This document shows, one piece after another, positions 1-9,064 of a DNA stretch of 64,000 nucleotides (positions are counted from its first letter, which is position 1; the number at the start of each line of letters is the position of its first letter). The notes under the pieces are model-generated. The model saw nothing but the letters and a program-made list of their open reading frames with translations. It was not told the DNA's origin and ran no database searches. The DNA is from Virgibacillus sp. LDC-1 (GTDB lineage: Bacteria; Bacillota; Bacilli; Bacillales; Amphibacillaceae), in the NCBI RefSeq assembly GCF_030137545.1, contig NZ_JARUVL010000006.1, positions 57,723 through 121,722 of the forward strand, read 5' to 3'. The translations under genes and the position numbers were made by a program.

Positions 1-31
1 TAATAGAACAATGATATGCACGATTTAAACT

Positions 32-61
32 AAAAAAACAGCTCAACTTAATGTTGAACTG
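32..61 (-). terminator. Rho-independent terminator of efp
   Basis: A 9-bp stem (39-47 with 53-61) with a 5-base loop is followed, in the minus direction, by seven U. One pair is a G-U wobble on the minus strand but a C-A mismatch on the plus strand, so it works better for the leftward transcript. It lies about 20 bases past the efp stop. Confidence 0.75.
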
Positions 62-81
62 TTTTTTACTGATAAATGATA

Positions 82-639
82 TTATGCACGAGAAACATAT
101 TTTCCATCAGATGTATTGATGACTAATACGTCTCCTTTATTTACAAAGAACGGAACTTGAACAACAAGCCCTGTTTCAACAGTAGCAGGTTTGGATCCCC
201 CGCTTGCCGTATCTCCTTTAATTCCTGGCTCTGTTTCAACTACTTCTAACTCCACATTATTTGGAAGGTCTATACCAAGTACTTCTCCTTGATAGGTTAT
301 TATAGAAACTTCGGTATTTTCTTTAATAAATTTTAACTCGTGCTCAATTTGGTTCGCTTGTAATTCAATTTGCTCATAGGTACTTGTGTCCATAAATGCA
401 TGCGAATCACCTGAAGCATATAAGTACTGCATTTTTTTATGCTCTACATGCGCTTTTTCCACTTTTTCTCCACCACGGAAAGTTTTCTCTTGAATGTTTC
501 CATTTCGCAAGCTACGCAACTTCGATCGAACAAAAGCTGCCCCTTTACCTGGCTTCACATGCTGAAAATCGATTACTTGCCAAACATCGTTATCCACTTC
601 AATTGTTAAACCTGTACGAAAATCATTAACTGATATCAT
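82..639 (-). CDS. efp: Elongation factor P
   Basis: EF-P binds near the ribosomal E site and relieves stalling at proline runs. The 185-residue product has the usual length and the three beta-barrel domains of the family. The modification loop reads PGKGAAF with the lysine at position 32, the residue that carries 5-aminopentanol in B. subtilis. The C-terminal stretch [11 protein letters not shown] followed by a [10 protein letters not shown] end is typical. It starts with ATG after a good GGAGG. It follows the proline peptidase gene by 33 bases, as in the B. subtilis yqhT-efp pair, so the two are probably co-transcribed. Confidence 0.97.
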   Translation of the reverse strand: MISVNDFRTGLTIEVDNDVWQVIDFQHVKPGKGAAFVRSKLRSLRNGNIQEKTFRGGEKVEKAHVEHKKMQYLYASGDSHAFMDTSTYEQIELQANQIEHELKFIKENTEVSIITYQGEVLGIDLPNNVELEVVETEPGIKGDTASGGSKPATVETGLVVQVPFFVNKGDVLVINTSDGKYVSRA

Positions 640-672
640 CTATGTTCCTCCTTGGATGAATGTAAATATTTC

Positions 673-1734
673 TTATAATGTAATAAGTTCTTTATTTGCT
701 AATGTTAATCTCTCATTTCCTGATGCTGTTACGACAATGTCATCTTCTATTCGACATCCACCAACATCCGGAATATAAATTCCTGGTTCGACTGTAACAA
801 CCATTCCTGGCTCTAAAGTAATTTCACCTCGATGCGAAAGCCCCGGTCCTTCATGAACCTCCATTCCAAGTCCGTGCCCAGTCGAATGTCCAAAATACGC
901 TCCAAAGCCTTTTTCAGTAATGTAATCTCTCGTGAGTGCATCCGCTTCTTTTCCACTCATACCAGCCTTTATCCCATCAACACCTCTTAACTGTGCTTCT
1001 AGTACTGTATCATAGATTGTTTTCAATTCGTTGCTAATTTCGCCAACAGCAACGGTTCTAGTAATATCTGAGCAATATCCATTGTATAATGCCCCATAGT
1101 CAAGTGTTACTAGTTCACCTGATTGAATTTCCTTCGTCGAAGCGACTCCATGAGGTAACGCGGATCGAAAGCCTGAAGCAACAATAATATCAAAGCTTGA
1201 AGATGTTGCACCTTGTTTTCTCATAAAAAATTCTAATTCGTTTGAAACATCAATTTCACGAACGCCTGGCTTGATAAACCCTTGAATATGCGTAAAAGCT
1301 GCATCAGCAATTTCTGCTGCTTTCTTCATAATGGCAAGCTCATCGTTTGTTTTAACAAGTCTAATCGTTTCTACAATATCTGAAGTCGGTACGAGCTCTC
1401 CATTGAATAATGATTGATATTGATCAAACACTGCATATGTTACATGGTTTTTTTCAAAGCCTACGCGTTTTGCCTTCAGCTTACTTAATTGATCACGGAT
1501 CTCAAGTTCCATAAGCTGTTTATGCTCGATAATATCAAATCCGATTGCTTGTTCTGCTGCCTGCTTTGTATAACGAAAATCTGTAATAAAAAGCGCATCT
1601 TTGTTCGTGATAATTACCGTTCCTGCTGTTCCAGTAAAACCTGTAATATATCTTCTATTGATTGGACTGGCAACAATCAATGCATCCAGATTTTTTTCTT
1701 CTAATACAGCTCTAATTTTTCGTAATTTCTCCAT
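673..1734 (-). CDS. Xaa-Pro dipeptidase / aminopeptidase (M24 family, YqhT)
   Basis: A cytosolic metallopeptidase that releases residues next to proline. The N-terminal creatinase-like domain (residues about 5-130) is followed by the M24 pita-bread domain. The metal-binding motifs are visible: DYGALYNGYCSDITRT (two Asp), GHSTGHGLGMEVHEGP (His), VEPGIYI (Glu) and RIEDDIVV (Glu). I chose the ATG at 1734, giving 353 residues: it has AAAGGG nine bases upstream, while the in-frame TTG three codons earlier sits directly on that site. B. subtilis YqhT has nearly the same length. It lies between aroQ and efp and is likely in their operon. Confidence 0.93.
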   Translation of the reverse strand: MEKLRKIRAVLEEKNLDALIVASPINRRYITGFTGTAGTVIITNKDALFITDFRYTKQAAEQAIGFDIIEHKQLMELEIRDQLSKLKAKRVGFEKNHVTYAVFDQYQSLFNGELVPTSDIVETIRLVKTNDELAIMKKAAEIADAAFTHIQGFIKPGVREIDVSNELEFFMRKQGATSSSFDIIVASGFRSALPHGVASTKEIQSGELVTLDYGALYNGYCSDITRTVAVGEISNELKTIYDTVLEAQLRGVDGIKAGMSGKEADALTRDYITEKGFGAYFGHSTGHGLGMEVHEGPGLSHRGEITLEPGMVVTVEPGIYIPDVGGCRIEDDIVVTASGNERLTLANKELITL

Positions 1735-1783
1735 TCTTTTCAACCCTTTCTATTATATTTCTCTACCTTTAATGGATAAAGTC

Positions 1784-2221
1784 TCACATTGTATCCTTAT
1801 CAAGAAATGCCATGGCCGCAAGCACATAGCTTTGGAGACCAAAACCGGTAATTTGTCCTTTACATGCAGGTGCGGTTAATGACTTGTGCCGAAATGCTTC
1901 TCGCTGATGAATATTAGATATATGTACTTCAATGACCGGCGTTTGAATTGCAATAATTGCATCTCTTAATGCAACACTTGTATGTGTATAAGCTGCTGGA
2001 TTAAATATAATACCAAAATACTTTCCATCTGCTGCATGAAGCTGGTCGATCAATTCACCCTCATGATTCGATTGAAAGCTATCGACTTCATATCCATAGG
2101 AAGCTGCTACTTTCCCCACACTTTTTTCAATGTCTTTCAATGTAAATTGTCCATAAATCTCTTTTTCACGCTTCCCTAACAGATTAAGATTTGGACCATT
2201 CAATAATAATAGCCGGTTCAT
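1784..2221 (-). CDS. aroQ: 3-dehydroquinate dehydratase, type II
   Basis: Catalyses the third step of the shikimate pathway, 3-dehydroquinate to 3-dehydroshikimate. Type II signatures are present: NGPNLNLLGKRE at the N-terminus, with the active-site Tyr in the flexible loop just after it (EIYG), then NPAAYTHTSVALRDAI and EVHISNIHQREAFRHKS. The second ATG (2221) is preferred because AAAGGG lies nine bases before it but directly abuts the upstream ATG at 2230. The length is then 145 residues, normal for this small dodecameric enzyme. It is the first gene of a probable aroQ-pepP-efp operon. The aroK gene of the same pathway is 19 kb away. Confidence 0.95.
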   Translation of the reverse strand: MNRLLLLNGPNLNLLGKREKEIYGQFTLKDIEKSVGKVAASYGYEVDSFQSNHEGELIDQLHAADGKYFGIIFNPAAYTHTSVALRDAIIAIQTPVIEVHISNIHQREAFRHKSLTAPACKGQITGFGLQSYVLAAMAFLDKDTM

Positions 2222-2301
2222 CCCCTTCATCCCTTTACCAAATATTATTGGACGTTATAAGTTTATCATAAAGCACTTCATTTGAATAAAAAAATCTAAT
2301 T

Positions 2302-2820
2302 TTAATTGTTATTTTTTTTCGTCTCTTTCACAACCATATCATGAAAATCATATGAAATGGAATAGCCAATAAACGTACCATACAATAAAAACAAGCATAT
2401 TGTCGATACAATCGTATTTTTGTTAAGGTCAGTAACGTTTGGAATATTCGCGAACATGGGATGAAGCACATAAAATAAAAGGAACCAGAGAGCTAAACCA
2501 TAAATAGTACCTACCCACATAGATTGTCGCTTTTTAAATAAAGCATAATATAGTAACGCCGGAAGAATGGATATACCCCCAACTATTAAAATTGAAATTA
2601 AGTCCCCAAGCCATGTATCTGTCCAAGGTTCTTTTGTCCAAGACCGTAATACAAACATCTTAGGAGCGACTTCCGCAAAATTAAAATGGTACATAACGAC
2701 TCCAATTGCGCTCCATAGTATTCCGCCACTTAACCCGGTGGTCACAGCTATTCCTATAAGAGAAGGACTTGTTGAAGCCTGCTGTTCTCTTTCATTATTC
2801 TTTCGTTCAGATTTTCTCAA
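2302..2820 (-). CDS. yqhR: Conserved membrane protein YqhR
   Basis: A membrane protein of 172 residues whose role is unknown. A charged N-terminus (RKSERKNNEREQQ) precedes about four hydrophobic segments, near residues 21-45, 75-92, 102-122 and 136-155. Its position between aroQ and yqhP and its topology match B. subtilis YqhR. The start is a TTG at 2820 with a strong GGAGGTGA site eight bases upstream; there is no nearby in-frame ATG. The YqhR name rests on synteny and general resemblance only. Confidence 0.75.
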   Translation of the reverse strand: MRKSERKNNEREQQASTSPSLIGIAVTTGLSGGILWSAIGVVMYHFNFAEVAPKMFVLRSWTKEPWTDTWLGDLISILIVGGISILPALLYYALFKKRQSMWVGTIYGLALWFLLFYVLHPMFANIPNVTDLNKNTIVSTICLFLLYGTFIGYSISYDFHDMVVKETKKNNN

Positions 2821-3093
2821 CTAAATCACCTCCAGCTATAGTATGGCCAATAATTATCATTCATATCGACACAACTGCTTAAAACGCAGTTGAAATGTTG
2901 TGGAATTTGCGTTCTAATTTTAGTAAGATGATTGACAAGAAGAATGTGCTTAATAGTAGTTTAATTTCTATAAAATAATGAATAATTCATGTTATATTAG
3001 GAAATAATAAATAAAAAGAAGGTAGTATTCTAACATTCTCCTAAGACAATAGGAACAAGTATTTAAGCATATCCATGAAAGGTGGAATTGAAA

Positions 3094-3474
3094 ATGAGTG
3101 GTAGAAAATTATCTGTTATCGTATATGTACTTATTGGTTTTGCTGCTATTGGACTTATGTCACAGCTTTTTTCCAATACAACTGGCTTTTTATTTAGTCT
3201 CCTAAAATCGATTTTTATTGGGTTATTAATCTTTGGTCTCATATACTTCTTGTTTTTAAAAAATCGTGTATCTTCAAGTGATGCTAAAAAGTATAAACAG
3301 GCGGTAAAGCAATCCAAGCAAAAATATAAACAAAAGAAGCCCTCATCCAAAGCAAAAACAATACAACAGCAGCCGATTAAACCGCAAGCAAAGAAAAAAA
3401 ACACACGTCAAACTTCCCATCTACGAGTCATTGACGGGAATAAAACGAAAAGAAAAAAGCGAGCATCCAATTAA
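3094..3474 (+). CDS. yqhP: SA1362/YqhP-family membrane protein
   Basis: A small protein with two transmembrane helices (about residues 6-25 and 34-54) and a very basic, lysine- and glutamine-rich cytoplasmic tail that ends GNKTKRKKRASN. This is the pattern of the YqhP/SA1362 family, whose function is unknown. The ATG at 3094 is chosen because AAAGGTGG lies eight bases upstream; the in-frame GTG at 3082 overlaps that site. The stop codon sits inside the stem of its own terminator. It is transcribed opposite to both neighbours. Confidence 0.8.
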   Translation: MSGRKLSVIVYVLIGFAAIGLMSQLFSNTTGFLFSLLKSIFIGLLIFGLIYFLFLKNRVSSSDAKKYKQAVKQSKQKYKQKKPSSKAKTIQQQPIKPQAKKKNTRQTSHLRVIDGNKTKRKKRASN

Positions 3475-3491
3475 ATGGATACTCGTTTTTT
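3460..3491 (+). terminator. Terminator of yqhP
   Basis: The stem CGAGCATCCA / TGGATACTCG has one mismatch and is followed by six T. It overlaps the last codons of yqhP. Confidence 0.75.
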
Positions 3492-3520
3492 ATCTAGTCT
3501 ATCATAATTTCAGAATAAGA

Positions 3521-4411
3521 TTATTTCGGCCAGTGCTTTAAAAATTGATCCGTTCGTTCCATTCCCAATGTGAGAAGCATATCTATTTCGTTTGCATTAA
3601 TCTGAAAGTTTGTTGTCTCGATATTTTTCACAGGAATAAAAATGATATTTTTTTTGTCAGTCGTAGAGATATATCTTGCATCATGTGCTTGCTTCATCGT
3701 AGCAAATAATGCATGGAGCATATCTAAAGCGTTTTTAATGTCATGCGGTGTTGTATTTGCTGGAGTATCCGAAAGTTTCACTCCTAAAACAGGACGTTGC
3801 TCTCGATTATTCGAATTTGTAAATAACCATAATGGAAAATTACTTAATAAGCCACCATCTACCATAATACTTTTTTGCTTTGCTTTTCCAGGTAATTTCT
3901 TTGGCATAAAAAAATATGGAAATCCCGCACTCATCCTGACTGCTTTTGAAACTGGGAAATGAGCTGGATTAATTCCATAAACACGATAAAGATCATCAGG
4001 GATGACAATCAGCTTTCCTAATGACAAATCACTTGCAACCACCTTTAAACACCCATTTGGCAGATCACTAAATGTGTAAATCCCTTGATTAGCAAGATGA
4101 TTATATAGCCATTTTTCGAGCTTATCTCCTTTATATAATCCCATTTGAAAATAAAGAAAAAACCACTTGGTTCCTGGTAAGAAGGTAGTTGGTTTCGGTG
4201 GATCTAACAACGCCTTTAAATCCGTCTGTTGTAATAGTTGCAGCATATCAGATGAAGTGTATCCAGCTGCAACAAAGGACGCTAAAATTGCCCCAGCAGA
4301 TGTACCGGCAACCCTTTCTATTTGGAATTGATTCGATTCAAGGCTTTTCAATGCACCAAGAAATGCGTAAGCCTTTACTCCACCGCCAGAAAAAACCGCA
4401 TCAATTTTCAT
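3521..4411 (-). CDS. yqhO: Patatin-like phospholipase (YqhO)
   Basis: A predicted serine acyl hydrolase of 296 residues with a Ser-Asp dyad. Visible motifs are the oxyanion loop SGGGVKAYAFLGAL near the N-terminus, the nucleophile elbow GTSAG (serine about residue 38), and DGGLLSNFPLW, whose Asp completes the dyad. There is no signal peptide, so it probably acts on the inner face of the membrane. The ATG has GGAGAG upstream. The same gene lies next to yqhP in B. subtilis. The substrate is unknown; lysophospholipids are likely from family knowledge. Confidence 0.88.
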   Translation of the reverse strand: MKIDAVFSGGGVKAYAFLGALKSLESNQFQIERVAGTSAGAILASFVAAGYTSSDMLQLLQQTDLKALLDPPKPTTFLPGTKWFFLYFQMGLYKGDKLEKWLYNHLANQGIYTFSDLPNGCLKVVASDLSLGKLIVIPDDLYRVYGINPAHFPVSKAVRMSAGFPYFFMPKKLPGKAKQKSIMVDGGLLSNFPLWLFTNSNNREQRPVLGVKLSDTPANTTPHDIKNALDMLHALFATMKQAHDARYISTTDKKNIIFIPVKNIETTNFQINANEIDMLLTLGMERTDQFLKHWPK

Positions 4412-4485
4412 AACTTCTCTCCTCAGCCCTTTTCTATATAATTAAGCAAAGGAATGAGGAATTAGAACGGTCAATCGCCTATACT

Positions 4486-4911
4486 TTATTCTACTTTTTC
4501 TTCTGTTTGTTGAATTTGTTTTAAAGCTTCTTTTCTTTTTTGATCTTGCTCAAAATATGTAACTAAATCAGCAATTCGATCAATAGAATTCCAGCTTAAA
4601 TGATGTTCAATTCCTTCCACATCTCCATATATGTTTTCTTGTTCAACACCAATAATATCTAAAAAACGTTCTAGTAATTCATGTCGAAACAAAAGCCGCT
4701 CGCCTATTTTTTTTCCTTTTTCCGTTAATACAAACCCGCGGTATTTCTCGTAATTTAAATATGCGTCCTTATCTAGCTTTTGAACCATCTTTGTTACAGA
4801 TGAAGGATGTACTTCTAATGCTTCCGCAATGTCTGAAACACGAGCATAGCCTTTAGTTTCGATTAAATTATATATTAACTCAATATAGTCTTCCATACTT
4901 GGAGTAGGCAT
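4486..4911 (-). CDS. mntR: Manganese-dependent transcriptional regulator MntR (DtxR family)
   Basis: Represses manganese uptake genes when Mn(II) is bound. The 141-residue product has an N-terminal winged helix-turn-helix (about residues 6-60) and a dimerisation domain. All six metal ligands of B. subtilis MntR are at identical positions: Asp8, Glu11, His77, Glu99, Glu102 and His103. It lacks the C-terminal SH3-like domain of the iron regulators DtxR/IdeR, which supports manganese as the effector. The sodA gene (probable Mn-SOD) is in the same window but 36 kb away. Confidence 0.95.
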   Translation of the reverse strand: MPTPSMEDYIELIYNLIETKGYARVSDIAEALEVHPSSVTKMVQKLDKDAYLNYEKYRGFVLTEKGKKIGERLLFRHELLERFLDIIGVEQENIYGDVEGIEHHLSWNSIDRIADLVTYFEQDQKRKEALKQIQQTEEKVE

Positions 4912-5003
4912 GAATTTCCCTCACTTTAAGCATCATTTTTTAGCTAATGCAAAATTGTTTATGTCTAAAGAATACAGGAAAACTTGTCCATAAACAAGTA
5001 GAG

Positions 5004-5042
5004 TGACAAAAAGAAGAAGAAGCGATTTTAATCGCTTCTTCT
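5004..5042 (-). terminator. Second terminator downstream of the Bce-like operon
   Basis: A perfect 12-bp stem (5015-5026 with 5031-5042) and 4-base loop are followed on the minus strand by TCTTTTTG. It lies 155 bases past the permease stop and upstream of mntR. Confidence 0.6.
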
Positions 5043-5147
5043 GTAAAACGTTAAATATTAGAATCCATTTTAATAATAAATTTAACAAAACGGAACCACT
5101 CTTTGCGAAGCAATGCACATTTCCGAATAAAAAGATTAATCATATAT

Positions 5148-5189
5148 TAACAAAATCGCCTGCTTTCAAGTATAAGCATGAAATCAGGC
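5148..5189 (-). terminator. Terminator of the Bce-like operon
   Basis: An 11-bp stem with one mismatch (5179-5189 with 5158-5168) is followed by GATTTTGTT on the minus strand. It lies immediately after the permease stop codon. Confidence 0.55.
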
Positions 5190-5196
5190 CATGTTC

Positions 5197-7173
5197 TTAA
5201 CTGACAATCTTATAATATTCTCTTGCCGTTATTGTGTAAACCACAGCATAAAATAAAGCAAAGATGGAAATGGTTGTAAATGTACATATAACAAATAGAC
5301 CAACATTTGTTAAGTTTAGCAATGCCAATAATTTCGTGATAACTTTGAATGCGAAAGCGATGTGAATAACTGCTGCGACAAGTGGTAAGAAAAACACAAT
5401 GAGCACTTGACTCTTAATCGCTTTTTTAATTTCCTCTTTACTCAAGCCTACTTTCTGCATAATTGCAAATCGTTCTTTGTCATCATAGCCTTCAGATATT
5501 TGTTTATAATACATAATTAAAACGGTTGCCATGATGAATAATGCGCCAAGAAATAGGCCAAGGAAAAATAATCCCCCATATATGGAATAAAAAGATTCTC
5601 TTGATTCCTCTTGCCCCTCTGCATAACCGTCGATGGATGCATCCTTAAGCTTTTGGGACAATGCCTTTGTAAGAGCAATTTCATTTTCAGTGCTTCCCTT
5701 AGCATCAAAGCCTGAAAAATACGATAAATCCTTCCATTCTACTTCCTCTAATTCCTCAACAGGATATAGAGATTTAATTGTTTCTTCATCTTTTACAACA
5801 ACAAAGTATCCATCTGTTAACATGCCAGAACTATCTCCGGTGAGTGACAGTTTTTTTAACTGATTTTTAATTTGAAACTCCTGTCCTGATATTGTGATTG
5901 TATTTACAACAGGCTGTCCCTTAAACGTGTAAATTAAAACTTCATTATCCTCCAGTTTCGCGGACTGTTCTTCCAACTGATTAAACTCATCAAGCGAGAT
6001 TAGTTCAAGCATTGAAATATTTGTTAATGAATTTATTGTTGTACGATCTGTTGTAAAAGTGTTTCCTTCCCTAATTGCTGGAAAATCTGCAGAACGATAA
6101 TGAAGTGGATCTACTATTTCAATTTGATATTTTTCTGCTTCTTCATGTATTATATTTTCAATTACTTGTGCCTGCTCTTCAGAAATATTATTTGCTGAGA
6201 TATCAATTTCCTTCGGATAGCGATTATTTATCACATCTTCCATTCCAATATACAGGGATACAGTGCTTGATAGCATGACCAACACCATTGTGGATAGAAT
6301 ACAAATGTTGGCTAGACCTACTGCGTTTTGTTTCATCCGATAAATCATACCTGATACACTGATAAAATGTTTCGTTTGATAATAAAAACCTTTGTTTTTT
6401 CGCATTAATTTCAATAAGGCAATCGTGCCGGCTGTAAACAAAGCGTATGTGCCGATTATGACGAGTAGAACGGCTAAGAAAAATTTATTGAGCGCAGCTA
6501 ATGGAGATTCAGTTACTAGTGCGATATAGTATCCGGATGCGAGTGTTGCCACCCCGATTATAACAAGAACCCATTTCGTTTTGGGTTCTTTTTCACCAAC
6601 CTGGCCACCTCGTAATAATTCTATCGGTTTTGCTAGATGAATATGCCTTAAATTGTTTAAAAGGGTAAGGACAAAAATGCTAAGAAAAAGGATCAATGTA
6701 ATTCCTATTGATTTTGTCGAAACAAAATACGTAAGTGGCACATCAAAATGTAAAATATTCGATAAGAACAAAAACATTAACTTGCCTATTATCATACCGC
6801 TTGTTAATCCAATAACAAGACTGGAGACTGCGACGAAAAAGGATTCCCAAACAATCATTTTGGAAATATGCTTTTTCCCCATTCCAAGAATATTAAAAAG
6901 TCCAATCTCTTTTTTTCGTCGTTTAATTAAAAAGCTATTAGTATAAAACAAGAAAATTACTGAAAAAAACCCAATGACGATGTTGCCTAAATTTAAAATG
7001 GAAATCAGGGATTCCCCACCTGACATTCCTTTCAGTCCCGGATTCCCCGACATAAAATGCATCATGTAGAACATAGCAATAGTACTAATACATGTAAGGA
7101 TATAAGGGATATACGTTTTCCGATGTTTATTTATATTTGTTAGGGCAAGTTTAGTGTAGAAAAATCTACTCAT
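5197..7173 (-). CDS. BceB-type ABC transporter permease (FtsX-like)
   Basis: The membrane component of a peptide-antibiotic sensing and detoxification transporter. It is 658 residues long with about ten transmembrane helices and a large extracellular loop of roughly 200 residues (about residues 315-520), the hallmark of BceB-like permeases; that loop is thought to bind the target complex. Helices 2-4 and 8-10 carry FtsX-like folds. The ATG at 7173 overlaps the stop of the ATPase gene by eight bases and has GGTGGTAG upstream, so the two are translationally coupled. The sensor kinase and regulator lie just upstream. The specific antibiotic cannot be told from the sequence. Confidence 0.9.
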   Translation of the reverse strand: MSRFFYTKLALTNINKHRKTYIPYILTCISTIAMFYMMHFMSGNPGLKGMSGGESLISILNLGNIVIGFFSVIFLFYTNSFLIKRRKKEIGLFNILGMGKKHISKMIVWESFFVAVSSLVIGLTSGMIIGKLMFLFLSNILHFDVPLTYFVSTKSIGITLILFLSIFVLTLLNNLRHIHLAKPIELLRGGQVGEKEPKTKWVLVIIGVATLASGYYIALVTESPLAALNKFFLAVLLVIIGTYALFTAGTIALLKLMRKNKGFYYQTKHFISVSGMIYRMKQNAVGLANICILSTMVLVMLSSTVSLYIGMEDVINNRYPKEIDISANNISEEQAQVIENIIHEEAEKYQIEIVDPLHYRSADFPAIREGNTFTTDRTTINSLTNISMLELISLDEFNQLEEQSAKLEDNEVLIYTFKGQPVVNTITISGQEFQIKNQLKKLSLTGDSSGMLTDGYFVVVKDEETIKSLYPVEELEEVEWKDLSYFSGFDAKGSTENEIALTKALSQKLKDASIDGYAEGQEESRESFYSIYGGLFFLGLFLGALFIMATVLIMYYKQISEGYDDKERFAIMQKVGLSKEEIKKAIKSQVLIVFFLPLVAAVIHIAFAFKVITKLLALLNLTNVGLFVICTFTTISIFALFYAVVYTITAREYYKIVS

Positions 7174-7933
7174 TTCTACCACCACCCGTTGCAATGATGT
7201 TTAATGTATCCGAGATTTTTTGGTACATCGCTTCATTAGATAAGGATCCTTTATAGATTTGATGGAACACTGCACCATCTTTAATAAATAGAATGCGACT
7301 CGCATGACTGGCGGCCTTTGTACTATGGGTAACCATTAGAACCGTTTGGCCTTCTTGATTAATCTGCGAGAAAATTTGCAGTAAATCATCAGCGGCACGT
7401 GAATCTAACGCACCGGTCGGCTCATCGGCTAGAACCAGCTTAGGATTCGTAATGAGAGCTCTCGCAACCGCTGCCCGTTGTTTTTGACCACCTGAAACTT
7501 CATATGGGAATTTGGCTAAAACATCGTTGATCCTTAATTTTTCGGCAAGCGGCTTTAAACGGTTACTCATTTCACGGTATGATGTGCCGGATAATACGAG
7601 TGGTAAGAAGATATTGTCTTGCAATGAAAATGTATCAAGTAAGTTAAAGTCCTGAAAAACAAACCCGAGATTTTTGCGGCGAAATGTAGAAATATCTTTT
7701 TCACTAATGGATACAATATCTTTATCATTCAGTAAAACTTCCCCGCTAGTCGGTTTATCAAGTGCAGCTAAAACATTTAATAAAGTCGTCTTTCCAGAAC
7801 CGGATTCGCCCATAATTGCAACATACTCCCCTTCTTCAACTGAAAAGCTAACATCGGCAAGTGCCTGAATATGATTGCCACCGAACCGAGTAGTGTAAAC
7901 CTTTTTTAGATTTTTCACATCTAGAAATGTCAT
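7166..7933 (-). CDS. BceA-type ABC transporter ATP-binding protein
   Basis: The 255-residue ATPase partner of the BceB-like permease. Walker A (GESGSGKTT) is at residues 42-50, the Q loop FVFQDFN near 91, the signature VSGGQ at 146-150, Walker B LVLADEP at 166-172 and the switch His in MVTHS. It belongs to the MacB/LolD-like subfamily that works with FtsX-type permeases. I chose the ATG at 7933 because CGGAGGAA lies seven to ten bases upstream; an in-frame ATG at 7987 would add 18 unrelated residues. An extended -10 (TGCTATACT, 7970-7978) and the palindrome at 8023-8048 suggest its own regulator-dependent promoter. Confidence 0.93.
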   Translation of the reverse strand: MTFLDVKNLKKVYTTRFGGNHIQALADVSFSVEEGEYVAIMGESGSGKTTLLNVLAALDKPTSGEVLLNDKDIVSISEKDISTFRRKNLGFVFQDFNLLDTFSLQDNIFLPLVLSGTSYREMSNRLKPLAEKLRINDVLAKFPYEVSGGQKQRAAVARALITNPKLVLADEPTGALDSRAADDLLQIFSQINQEGQTVLMVTHSTKAASHASRILFIKDGAVFHQIYKGSLSNEAMYQKISDTLNIIATGGGRNE

Positions 7934-8022
7934 GAAAAATTCCTCCGTCTCTTCATTTACTACATGTTCAGTATAGCAAGGCTTCATTCACACAGACATA
8001 GCTTTCACTTACAAAAAAGGGC

Positions 8023-8048
8023 TTAATCTTACAATATTGTAAGATTAA
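8023..8048. promoter_or_regulatory. Perfect 26-bp palindrome, candidate BceR-type operator
   Basis: Every base of the two 13-base arms is complementary. The core reads TTACA-ATAT-TGTAA (8029-8042), which fits the TNACA-N4-TGTAA form reported for BceR-like regulators. It lies in the 128-bp gap between the kinase and ATPase genes, about 50 bases upstream of an extended -10 (7970-7978, minus strand) that has no good -35, as expected for an activator-dependent promoter. In RNA it would also form a hairpin followed by GCCCTTTTTTG, so it could act as a terminator for the bceRS-like transcript. Confidence 0.65.
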
Positions 8049-8061
8049 ATAGGTGCTAGTA

Positions 8062-9063
8062 TTATTCCACCCCGATTTCCTTCGTTTCCAGATCAATGAT
8101 AAGCTTTGTTCCAATTCCTACCTCTGATTCAATGGTTATGTCATGGGATAGCTTGGTCAATATTTGTTTGCAAAGATACAAACCAATCCCCGTAGATTGT
8201 TTAAAGGCTCTGCCATTGAACCCTGTAAAACCTTTTTCAAACACACGTGGTAAATCTACTGCTTGAATGCCTATGCCAGTATCTTCTATAATAAGGCGCT
8301 TATTCTTTCTATAAATTGAAATGGAACCTGTTTTTGTGTACTTCAACGCATTGGATAAAATTTGCTCTATGACAAAGAGCAGCCATTTTTCATCCGTTAA
8401 TACGGTACAGTTAACATCCGAATAGTTCAGGCTGATTTTTTTCCGAATAAACATTTTCGCATTTTTTCGGACCGCTTGTTTGATGATCTCATCTAATTCA
8501 TATTTCTTAAAAACAAGATCATTTGACATATTTTCTAAACGAAGATATTGCAGAACAAATTCAACATATTGTTCAATTTTAATCAATTCCAATTCTAATT
8601 CCGCCGTTTGCTTCTTTTGTTCTGATTGAAGAAGGAGTCGCATCGCTGCAATTGGTGTTTTAATCTGATGGGTCCACTGTGTAAAATAATCAACTAAATC
8701 TTTCTGTTTATTATCAGCTTGAACAGTCAATTCGTTCTTATTTTTATATAAAATTTGCAGCAGTTCTTGATATTTCTGTTCAATTGCATTTTTGGGTACA
8801 GGTAATTGATCGATTTCTAACATAATGGTTTTTTCTGCGTTTTTTATCTTTTTGTATTGCTTTATAAATTTTAAAAAATCAACAACAAAAAAGATGCAGA
8901 CAATGTATGAACATAAAAGGATTGAGTAGAGAATAGGACCAAGAGGCTGATGGCTTAGTAAAAAAACAGTGATAAAGCATAAGACAAAAAGACAAATAAG
9001 AACTATCGATTTCCAATTTTCATGTAAATAGTATAGAAATAGATTTTCTTTGTAGTTTTTCAT
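8062..9063 (-). CDS. BceS-type intramembrane-sensing histidine kinase
   Basis: A sensor kinase of 333 residues with two N-terminal transmembrane helices (about 17-36 and 44-65) joined by only a few residues. It therefore has no extracellular sensing domain, which is typical of kinases that take their signal from a BceAB-like transporter. The dimerisation motif TQWTHQIKTPIA places the phospho-accepting His at 132. The ATPase domain shows LSNALKYT (N box), EDTGIGI (G1) and STGIGLYLCKQIL (G2). It starts with ATG and lies one base from the regulator gene. Confidence 0.92.
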   Translation of the reverse strand: MKNYKENLFLYYLHENWKSIVLICLFVLCFITVFLLSHQPLGPILYSILLCSYIVCIFFVVDFLKFIKQYKKIKNAEKTIMLEIDQLPVPKNAIEQKYQELLQILYKNKNELTVQADNKQKDLVDYFTQWTHQIKTPIAAMRLLLQSEQKKQTAELELELIKIEQYVEFVLQYLRLENMSNDLVFKKYELDEIIKQAVRKNAKMFIRKKISLNYSDVNCTVLTDEKWLLFVIEQILSNALKYTKTGSISIYRKNKRLIIEDTGIGIQAVDLPRVFEKGFTGFNGRAFKQSTGIGLYLCKQILTKLSHDITIESEVGIGTKLIIDLETKEIGVE

Positions 9064-9064
9064 A

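Noticed and set aside
2872..2892. Hairpin CAACTGC-N7-GCAGTTG between yqhR and yqhP
   Set aside because: A perfect 7-bp stem, but with no U tract on either side and no match to a known operator. It may be a regulator site; there is too little evidence to call it.
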